Shown piece by piece: positions 52,479 through 58,621 of a stretch of 58,621 nt of DNA. The stretch spans positions 1-58,621 of the forward strand of contig CBFDCR010000030.1 in assembly GCA_965603365.1 (NCBI GenBank), in the 5' to 3' direction. Every line of letters begins with the position of its first letter. The first letter of the stretch is position 1. The notes below the pieces were generated by a model. The model saw only the letters and a program-made list of their open reading frames with translations, was not told the origin of the DNA and did not search any database. The DNA is from JAHELQ01 sp965603365 (GTDB taxonomy: Bacteria; Acidobacteriota; Aminicenantia; UBA2199). Made by a program: the position numbers and the translations under genes.

Positions 52479-54212
52479 ATGAGTACAAAGAAAAAGCAAA
52501 AAGACCCGACGCCGGTCAACAGTTGGCAGACGCTATCGAATCAAGTAGTTGACTATTCCAATATGGATCTGCCCAGGGTGGACTTTCTCAAAGAAGTGTC
52601 AAAGACATTACTCGATTTTTCCGGCAGCGATGCCATCGAGTTGTGGCTTAAAAAAGATGAACAGGGGAATTTTTACAAATTAATAAGAAGTACGAAGCGA
52701 GCGTTTTATTTTAAAGTTCTTTATTCCATATTTGATGAAGACGAAGAGAATACCCGGGACAAACAAATCAATTCCGATTTAGAGCGCTTCCTGGGAAATC
52801 TGATAGATGGTGACATCGATTCATCTTTCCCCTTCTACTCCCCCAAGGGGAGCTTCTGGACAGGTGATATAGATAAGACGTCAAGGGAATACTCCAGGAT
52901 TAAAACAGAAAAACATTTTGACATCTTTTTTACATTAAATAGGGACTATAAATCCATTGTCCTGATTCCCCTCAAGGTTGGCAAAAGGAGAGTGGGTATT
53001 TTTCAGTTGATGAGCCGAAGAAAAAATTTTTTTACAAAATCGGAGATAGATCTTTATGAAAACTTTGCCCCCACCCTGGGCCTCTCCTTGTTGAACCAGG
53101 GCGCTCAGGCGGCATTACGGGAAAGGGTTAAAGAGTTAACATGCCTGTATGGGATCGCCCAGACAGTCGAACGATACGGAACCTCACTAGACGAGATCCT
53201 GAACAGGACGGTAAATCTCCTGCCCCCGGCCTGGCAGTATCCACAGATCGCCCAGGCCAGAATTTTGCTCAACGAAAAACAATACTTGACCCCGGGTTTT
53301 AAGTCGGGCCTGCAAAAACAAACTGCCGACATCGTGGTAAAAGGGATTAAACGGGGTTACATTGAAGTCGTGTACACCGAGAAGAAACCCATCATTGGTG
53401 AGGGGCCCTTTCTTAAAGAGGAGCGACACTTAATCGATACGGTGGCCAAAGAGCTGTCTTTAATCATCGAACGGAAACATTCCGAAATGGACAGGACGAA
53501 GTTGCAGGAGCAGCTTCTCCATGCCGACCGGCTGGCCACCATTGGTCAACTGGCCTCAGGGGTAGCCCACGAGTTGAATGAGCCATTGGGCAATATCCTG
53601 GGCTTTGCCCAACTCGTTCAGAAAAACCCTGAATTACCGGATCAGGCCAAAAAGGATACCGAAAAAATTCTGAACGCCTCCCTCCATGCCAGGGAAATCG
53701 TCAGAAAGCTGCTCATATTTGCCCGGCAGATGCCGACAAAAAAAACCAGGATCAATCTCAATCAGGTGATTGAAGATGGACTTTTTTTCCTCGAATCCCG
53801 CTGTCAGAAAGAGGGAATCGAAATCGTTCGCCTGCTGGCCCGGGATATGCCGGAGGTTATTGTAGACCCGTCTCAATTCACCCAGGTCCTGGTCAACCTG
53901 GTGGTCAATGCCATCCAGGCCATGCCCGCAGGGGGCAAGCTGACCATCCAGACACTGGTCGGAAATGACTGTGCCTCACTCATCGTGGAAGATACGGGAG
54001 TGGGGATGAGCAAGAAGATTTTAAAAAAGATATTTCTTCCCTTCTTTACCACCAAGGATGTGGGCCAGGGAACCGGTCTGGGTTTATCGGTGACCCATGG
54101 GATCGTGACTTCCCACGGCGGCTCGATTAAAGTAGACAGCCAGGTGGGCCGGGGATCGCGGTTTGAAATAAACATACCCCTGACCGATTCGAGTGTACAG
54201 GAGAATAAATAA
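52479..54212 (+). CDS. Soluble GAF-domain histidine kinase
   Basis: 577 aa with no membrane helix. A GAF-like sensory domain (about 35-210; FLKEVSKTLLDFSGSDAIEL and SIVLIPLKVGKRRVGIFQL), a second sensory stretch (about 215-335), HisKA with IGQLASGVAHELNEPLGNIL (H box), and HATPase with NLVVNAIQAMP, DTGVGM and GQGTGLGLSVTHG. The response regulator gene starts 2 bp after its stop, so the two form a cognate pair. Confidence 0.9.
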   Translation: MSTKKKQKDPTPVNSWQTLSNQVVDYSNMDLPRVDFLKEVSKTLLDFSGSDAIELWLKKDEQGNFYKLIRSTKRAFYFKVLYSIFDEDEENTRDKQINSDLERFLGNLIDGDIDSSFPFYSPKGSFWTGDIDKTSREYSRIKTEKHFDIFFTLNRDYKSIVLIPLKVGKRRVGIFQLMSRRKNFFTKSEIDLYENFAPTLGLSLLNQGAQAALRERVKELTCLYGIAQTVERYGTSLDEILNRTVNLLPPAWQYPQIAQARILLNEKQYLTPGFKSGLQKQTADIVVKGIKRGYIEVVYTEKKPIIGEGPFLKEERHLIDTVAKELSLIIERKHSEMDRTKLQEQLLHADRLATIGQLASGVAHELNEPLGNILGFAQLVQKNPELPDQAKKDTEKILNASLHAREIVRKLLIFARQMPTKKTRINLNQVIEDGLFFLESRCQKEGIEIVRLLARDMPEVIVDPSQFTQVLVNLVVNAIQAMPAGGKLTIQTLVGNDCASLIVEDTGVGMSKKILKKIFLPFFTTKDVGQGTGLGLSVTHGIVTSHGGSIKVDSQVGRGSRFEINIPLTDSSVQENK

Positions 54213-54213
54213 T

Positions 54214-55548
54214 ATGACTAAATCCCCTGATAAAGAAAATATTCTAATAGTCGATGACAGCCTGGATACCCTGGAAATGCTCCAACGAAACCTGAAATCA
54301 CAGGGATACCGGATTTTCCCGGCCACCGGGGTTGAAGAAGCAATCAAGGTCCTCAATTCGACGACCATTGATCTGGTTATCACCGATATCAAAATGCCCA
54401 GGCTCAGCGGCTTCGATTTGATACAACATGTGAGAGAAAATTTCAAAGATATTGAGATCGTTGTTATAACCGGTTATCCCACCATCGAAGGTGCGGTTAA
54501 GGCGGTAAAAAACGGTGCCGAGGAGTATTTACCCAAACCATTTACCGATGAGGAACTCTTTTCGATAGTACAAAGGGCCTTTGAAAAACTCCGCATGCGC
54601 AAGACCATGAAGGCCCAGTTACACAAGATCCCCTCTGCTCCCTTCGGCCTTATCGGGAAGTCTAAGGCCATGCAAAAGGTGTTTAATGCCATAGAAAAGG
54701 CGGCATCGACCTCGGCAACAATCGTCATTACCGGGGAGAGCGGCACCGGCAAGGAACTGGTGGCCCGGGGCATCCATTACTCCAGTTCCCGCGCCTCGGC
54801 TCCCTTTGTACCGGTAAACTGCGGCGGTATACCCGAAAGCCTGCTGGAAAGCGAACTCTTCGGCTATGTCAAAGGCGCCTTTACCGGGGCCTTTGAGTCA
54901 AGGGCAGGATTCTTTCAGACCGCCGATGGGGGAACGATCTTCCTGGATGAGATCAGCGAAACCAGTGCCGCCATGCAGGTGAAACTCCTGCGGGTACTAC
55001 AGGAAAAAGAGATCTGTATGGTGGGTTCAAGACGCCCCCAACGGGTAGACGTCAGGATCCTGGCGGCCACCAATAAAGATTTACTCAACCTGGTAAATGC
55101 CGGGCGTTTCAGGGACGATCTCTATTACCGCCTTAATGTAATTAATATCGATATTTCGCCCTTGCGTGAACGGGGAGACGACGTTCTGCGGTTGATCCAG
55201 CACTTTGCCGCCAGGTTTGCCGGGGAGGCGAAAAAATCCGTGCCCAGGTTTTCCGACGATGCTTTGCAGGTTCTCAAACACTACAACTGGCCGGGAAATG
55301 TAAGGGAACTGGAAAATATCATCCATCGAATCGTGATCATGAACGAAGAGGGTACGATAGATGTTCCGGATCTTCCTTCCCTGATGCGGTTTTCGGCCAG
55401 GCGGGGAACAGGATTGAATCGAACACTGGCCGAAGTGGAAGCCGAACACATCCGCAGTGTCCTGGCCAGCGTGGGGGGCAACAAAACAAAGGCAGCCGAA
55501 ATACTGGGTATAGACCGTAAGACGTTGAGAGAAAAACTGAAACAATAG
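54214..55548 (+). CDS. NtrC-family sigma-54-dependent response regulator
   Basis: 444 aa from the ATG at 54214, which has AGGAGAA before it; the frame from 54193 is longer but overlaps the kinase. Receiver with IDLVITDIKMPRLSG (Asp) and KPFT; AAA+ domain with Walker A GESGTGKE, the sigma-54-contacting GAFTGA loop, Walker B GGTIFLDEI and WPGNVRELEN; and a Fis-type HTH (NKTKAAEILGIDRKTLREKL). It activates sigma-54 promoters after phosphorylation. A perfect sigma-54 promoter lies 179 bp downstream of its stop, before the electron-transfer operon, the obvious target. Confidence 0.95.
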   Translation: MTKSPDKENILIVDDSLDTLEMLQRNLKSQGYRIFPATGVEEAIKVLNSTTIDLVITDIKMPRLSGFDLIQHVRENFKDIEIVVITGYPTIEGAVKAVKNGAEEYLPKPFTDEELFSIVQRAFEKLRMRKTMKAQLHKIPSAPFGLIGKSKAMQKVFNAIEKAASTSATIVITGESGTGKELVARGIHYSSSRASAPFVPVNCGGIPESLLESELFGYVKGAFTGAFESRAGFFQTADGGTIFLDEISETSAAMQVKLLRVLQEKEICMVGSRRPQRVDVRILAATNKDLLNLVNAGRFRDDLYYRLNVINIDISPLRERGDDVLRLIQHFAARFAGEAKKSVPRFSDDALQVLKHYNWPGNVRELENIIHRIVIMNEEGTIDVPDLPSLMRFSARRGTGLNRTLAEVEAEHIRSVLASVGGNKTKAAEILGIDRKTLREKLKQ

Positions 55549-55636
55549 GGGAATTATTCCCCACTGAGGTCAATTTCCCCACTTTCTTGTGTGTATAAAA
55601 GCGGATTTTTTTATCAAAAAAACTTTTAAAAGAAAT

Positions 55637-55699
55637 TGACAGTCGCCCGAAATGCCCGATTTGACAGGGATATCGACCTCTATAACCAACCTCCTGTCA
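55637..55699. promoter_or_regulatory. Candidate upstream activator sites
   Basis: TGACAGG (55672-55678) and CCTGTCA (55693-55699) form inverted arms, and another TGACAG lies at 55637-55642, 35 bp earlier. They sit 30-90 bp before the sigma-54 promoter, where an NtrC-type activator would bind. Confidence 0.5.
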
Positions 55700-55726
55700 C
55701 TTTTTTTCATGTCGTAAGCTAAATAT

Positions 55727-55742
55727 TGGCACAGACATTGCA
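55727..55742 (+). promoter_or_regulatory. Sigma-54 promoter
   Basis: TGGCAC-AGACA-TTGCA matches the -24/-12 consensus TGGCAC-R-n4-TTGCW at every defined position. It lies 28 bp before the ATG of the Cys4-repeat gene. No -10/-35 pair competes. Directly downstream of an NtrC-type regulator gene. Confidence 0.88.
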
Positions 55743-55770
55743 TTCTCTCTTACTTACTGGAGGACATATT

Positions 55771-56109
55771 ATGAAACGAGAAAAAATGTATAAAAAGGTG
55801 AACATAAAGGCGGAGGCAGAGACTTACAACGATATTTGTTCAACCTGCAACCATGTCCATGGTTGTGTAAACTTGAAGAGAGGCGACCGGCCGGTATGGT
55901 TTTGTGAGGAGTTTGACAATTACGTCCCGGTTGAAGAAAAAACCAATGATGAAACCATTTTTCAACCTGTCCAATCTTATATCGAGCAGGACTCCATGGA
56001 AGACGTCGGCCGTCAGTTCCAGGGCCTCTGCATCAATTGCGAGGATCGCCATACCTGCAATTTGATGAAGCCCAACGGCGGTGTCTGGCATTGTCAGGAG
56101 TACAGATAG
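55771..56109 (+). CDS. Two-unit Cys4-repeat metal-binding protein
   Basis: 112 aa from the ATG at 55771 (TGGAGG before it). Two copies of a module C-x2-C-x5-C-x(11-12)-[FH]-C-x-E-[FY]: CSTCNHVHGC to WFCEEF, and CINCEDRHTC to WHCQEY. A third copy ends the next protein. Four Cys in each could bind zinc or an iron-sulfur centre. No known family name comes to mind. It is first in a sigma-54-driven operon with NuoE- and NuoF-like genes, so a role in electron transfer or its regulation is likely. Confidence 0.72.
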   Translation: MKREKMYKKVNIKAEAETYNDICSTCNHVHGCVNLKRGDRPVWFCEEFDNYVPVEEKTNDETIFQPVQSYIEQDSMEDVGRQFQGLCINCEDRHTCNLMKPNGGVWHCQEYR

Positions 56110-56168
56110 AATGATGATATACAGTTAAAATGACTCAGCAGATTTTAGGTAATGAGTAAGGAGATGTC

Positions 56169-57089
56169 ATGACTCACAGTATGTTAAAGATCGTGGAAAA
56201 ACAGAAAAAAAATGAAGGCGGACTCATTTCGATTCTCGAGGAGGTCCAGAAAAAGTACGGCTATCTTCCTGAAGAAGCGTTAAAAGCCGTGGCCGGTGAG
56301 ACAGGCCGTTCCCTGGTGGATATCTACGGGGTGGCTACCTTTTATCGGTATTTCAGCCTGAAGCCCCGGGGCGAGCATTTGATTTCCGCGTGTCTGGGTA
56401 CCGCCTGTCATGTCCGCCAGGGACCCGTTATATTAAAGGAAATCGAAAATCAACTGGGGATCCGGGCCGGCGAAACCACCAAAAACAAGGAATTTACCCT
56501 GGAAACGGTTAACTGTCTGGGTGCCTGTGCCCGCGGGCCAATCGTCGTCGTCGACGGCCACTACTTCTCGAATGTGAATAAAGCCCAGGTTGCCCAGATC
56601 ATCAAAAAAACCCGCTATGGTCTGGACAGAACCGATGTCAAACATGACCGGCGAATCTTCCCGGTTAAACTGCGCTGTCCCCACTGCAACCACAGCCTGC
56701 TGGACCCAAACCATCTTATCGATGACGCCCCATCGGTGCGGTTGACCGTCTCTTTTGGACGCAAGCACGGCTGGCTCAGGTTATCTTCACTGTACGGGAG
56801 TTACAGCATCGAATCCGAGTATGAAATCCCCATCGATACCATCGTCAATTTCTTTTGCCCCCACTGCCATACCGAGCTGATCGGCGCCTCATCCTGTCCA
56901 TTATGTAATGCCCCTATGGTGCCCATGATCATTTACGGCGGCGGCATGGTTCAGATCTGTTCCCGCCGCGGCTGCAAGAATCATATGTTGGATATGGTCA
57001 AGGGTATTTGCGTTAATTGTGATAACCGCAACACTTGCAAAAATATAAAATCCAATGAGGTTGTTTGGTTTTGTGAAGACTATAAATAG
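56169..57089 (+). CDS. NuoE-like [2Fe-2S] protein fused to zinc-ribbon and Cys4 modules
   Basis: 306 aa. Residues about 1-160 form the thioredoxin-like NuoE/HndA domain: helical N-terminus with KYGYLPEEALKAVA and YGVATFYRYF, and the [2Fe-2S] ligands in CLGTACHVRQG and NCLGACARGP. Residues about 180-260 add zinc-ribbon pairs (RCPHCNHS, FCPHCHTE, CPLCNAP, CSRRGCKN). The C-terminus is the same Cys4 module as in the preceding protein (CVNCDNRNTC to WFCEDY). The usual NuoE is about 160 aa, so this is a fusion. It would pass electrons to the NuoF-like subunit encoded next. Confidence 0.9.
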   Translation: MTHSMLKIVEKQKKNEGGLISILEEVQKKYGYLPEEALKAVAGETGRSLVDIYGVATFYRYFSLKPRGEHLISACLGTACHVRQGPVILKEIENQLGIRAGETTKNKEFTLETVNCLGACARGPIVVVDGHYFSNVNKAQVAQIIKKTRYGLDRTDVKHDRRIFPVKLRCPHCNHSLLDPNHLIDDAPSVRLTVSFGRKHGWLRLSSLYGSYSIESEYEIPIDTIVNFFCPHCHTELIGASSCPLCNAPMVPMIIYGGGMVQICSRRGCKNHMLDMVKGICVNCDNRNTCKNIKSNEVVWFCEDYK

Positions 57090-57228
57090 AGTTTGTTATG
57101 GTGTAGGTCTGTTCTCCCCATGGAGGCAGAACTTATATACTGTGCCGAAAGACATCAATGTATGATCTAACCTTCACAACATGGATCAACAAAAATATAA
57201 AAGTGAACTTAGATGAGGAGATAATCAA

Positions 57229-58621
57229 ATGGAACGATTAACATCAATTGAAGATTTTGAATTATATCGCAATCGTGTTGTTGCCGACTTGAAATCAGAC
57301 ATACCCACCATAATTATTCCGGCAGGAACGTGCGGGCAGGCAAGCGGTACAAACGATCTTATTCGAATAGCCAAAAGGGAACTCCTCGAAAAAGATCTGA
57401 TGGATAAAGTAAGGCTTCGGATTACGGGATGCCACGGATTTTGCGAAATGGAACCGTCGGTGCTCATTGTTCCCTCCAGAACATTTTATCCCAAAATTGG
57501 AATTGAAGATATGGTTCGCATTGTTGAAGCAGTATCCCAAAATAAAGTACTCGAAGATTTACTCTATATGGACTCTGAAACCGGTAAAAAGATAGAAAAA
57601 CAGGAAGATATCCCATTTTACAGGCAGCAGTTAAGAAACATACTCTCTCGTATTGAAAAAATCGATCCTATAAAAATTTATAATTACATAGAAGTCGGTG
57701 GTTACGGGTCAATGGTCAAGGTCCTCCAGCGGAATGATCCTGAATGGGTGGTGAATGAAATAAAGACTTCTGGAGTTCGTGGTCGCGGCGGTGCCGGTTT
57801 TCCCACCGGATTGAAGTGGGAGATGTTAGCAAAGCGGCCAGATAATGGCGGTAAATTCATTGTTTGTAACGCTGACGAAGGCGATCCGGGAGCTTACATG
57901 GATCGTAGTATACTGGAAGGAAATCCTCACAGCATCATCGAAGGAATGATAATTGGCGCCTATGCTACCGGAGCCACCGGAGGCGTGATCTATGTCCGTG
58001 CTGAATATCCGTTAGCCATCAAACATCTGGTCATTGCCTTACGTCAGGCTCGTGATCTCGGTTTCATTGGTGAGAATATACTCGGAACTGGCTTTTCATT
58101 TGATATCCAGATCGTAAAGGGTGCGGGAGCCTTCGTGTGTGGGGAAGAAACCGCTTTAATAAGGTCTATAGAAGGACAAATGGGCGAGCCTCGTCAGCGT
58201 CCCCCATATCCTATAGAAAAGGGAATTAATGGCAAACCCACTGCTATTAATAATGCAGAAACCTGGTCCAATATTCCTTACATTATTCAAGTTGGGGCAC
58301 ACGAATTTACACAGATTGGAAACAAAAATAATTCTGGAACAAAAATTTTTAGTTTAGTCGGCAAGGTAAAAAATACAGGTCTGGTAGAAGTACCGATGGG
58401 GATTACGTTCAATAAAATCATTTTTGATATAGGAGGGGGCCCGGCAGGAATAAGAAAAATCAAGGCGGTTCAGACCGGCGGGCCTTCCGGCGGCTGCATC
58501 CCGGTCAAGAAATTTGATCTGCCCATCGACTACGACAGTTTGGCCAAAGCCGGTTCCATCATGGGCTCCGGCGGCATGATCGTCATGGATGAAAATACCT
58601 GTATGGTTGATGTGGCCAAAT
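57229..58621 (+). CDS. NuoF/HndC-like flavoprotein subunit (partial)
   Basis: At least 464 codons from the ATG at 57229 (GAGGAGA before it); the gene runs past the right edge. Residues about 25-105 are a thioredoxin-like [2Fe-2S] domain (AGTCGQASG, GCHGFCEMEPS), as in HndC/HoxF-type subunits. Then comes the NuoF core: NADH/FMN-binding GVRGRGGAGFPTGLKWE, NADEGDPGAYMDR, GAGAFVCGEETALIRSIEG and RPPYP, and near the end GGPSGGCIP. The [4Fe-4S] and any ferredoxin-like tail lie outside. This points to an electron-bifurcating hydrogenase, formate dehydrogenase or NADH:acceptor complex. The catalytic subunit must lie further right. Confidence 0.93.
   Translation, partial: MERLTSIEDFELYRNRVVADLKSDIPTIIIPAGTCGQASGTNDLIRIAKRELLEKDLMDKVRLRITGCHGFCEMEPSVLIVPSRTFYPKIGIEDMVRIVEAVSQNKVLEDLLYMDSETGKKIEKQEDIPFYRQQLRNILSRIEKIDPIKIYNYIEVGGYGSMVKVLQRNDPEWVVNEIKTSGVRGRGGAGFPTGLKWEMLAKRPDNGGKFIVCNADEGDPGAYMDRSILEGNPHSIIEGMIIGAYATGATGGVIYVRAEYPLAIKHLVIALRQARDLGFIGENILGTGFSFDIQIVKGAGAFVCGEETALIRSIEGQMGEPRQRPPYPIEKGINGKPTAINNAETWSNIPYIIQVGAHEFTQIGNKNNSGTKIFSLVGKVKNTGLVEVPMGITFNKIIFDIGGGPAGIRKIKAVQTGGPSGGCIPVKKFDLPIDYDSLAKAGSIMGSGGMIVMDENTCMVDVAK

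Noticed and set aside
57090..57228. Terminator between the NuoE- and NuoF-like genes
   Set aside because: Only a weak GTTCT/AGAAC hairpin with no T-run; the two genes are expected to be co-transcribed.

Overview
This is a bacterial chromosomal window of about 50% GC. I infer an anaerobic or fermentative, Gram-negative-type organism of the Acidobacteriota/Aminicenantes kind. The reasons are two VWFA-related proteins, two adjacent alkaline-phosphatase-superfamily proteins, many PAS/HisKA kinases, WD40/TPR/STAND proteins, type IV minor pilins with ComEA, and a NuoE/NuoF-type electron-transfer operon. The assignment rests on gene content only and is tentative. Most promoters read as TTGACA-17-TATAAT-like. 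Several sit so close to the start codon that the message should be leaderless, purF being the best case. No rRNA, tRNA or CRISPR array was seen.

Layout. 0.2-4.3 kb: a one-protein two-component system (propeller, kinase, receiver, AraC HTH). 4.5-12.5 kb: a STAND-like locus. A WD40 gene and a helical-repeat gene are read leftward, and a P-loop ATPase with a CHAT protease domain followed by a frameshifted WD40 tail is read rightward. The divergent gap holds an 18-unit array of 21-bp palindromic repeats. 12.6-18.9 kb: housekeeping (purF, a DUF4388 protein, miaA, hflX, a TPR/SLH-like protein). 18.9-20.9 kb: a Met-rich DUF4412 protein and a membrane-anchored TPR-like protein. 21-22.3 kb: a broken XRE-ImmA/IrrE plus PIN-like pair. 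22.4-26.2 kb: a hybrid kinase, a TPR protein and a graveyard of fragments (hicB, hicA, SIR2, TPR). 26.4-29.4 kb: a secreted M14 carboxypeptidase and a STAND remnant. 29.5-34.7 kb: two phosphatase-superfamily proteins, a small protein and a membrane protein. 34.7-38.4 kb: a minor pilin operon, comEA and a DUF6429-like gene. 38.6-42.1 kb: a secreted protein and two exopolysaccharide genes.

42.1-48.3 kb is an AT-rich accessory island. It holds a PIN toxin-antitoxin pair, an orphan MNT nucleotidyltransferase (both bordered by TTGCATTTTGCA-type repeats), a second 21-bp repeat array of 17 units with unrelated sequence, and a three-gene PAS kinase/receiver/membrane-protein operon. 48.4-52.3 kb: tautomerase, IMPACT-family protein, ArsS with its peroxidase-like partner, and a VWFA-related protein. 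52.5-58.6 kb: a GAF kinase and NtrC-type regulator, then a textbook sigma-54 promoter before an operon of a Cys4-repeat protein, a NuoE-like protein and a NuoF-like protein that runs off the window. The regulator pair very likely controls that operon.

The most unusual features are the two arrays with exact 21-bp period (two helical turns), each upstream of a signalling gene's promoter, and the split STAND-like locus beside the first array.
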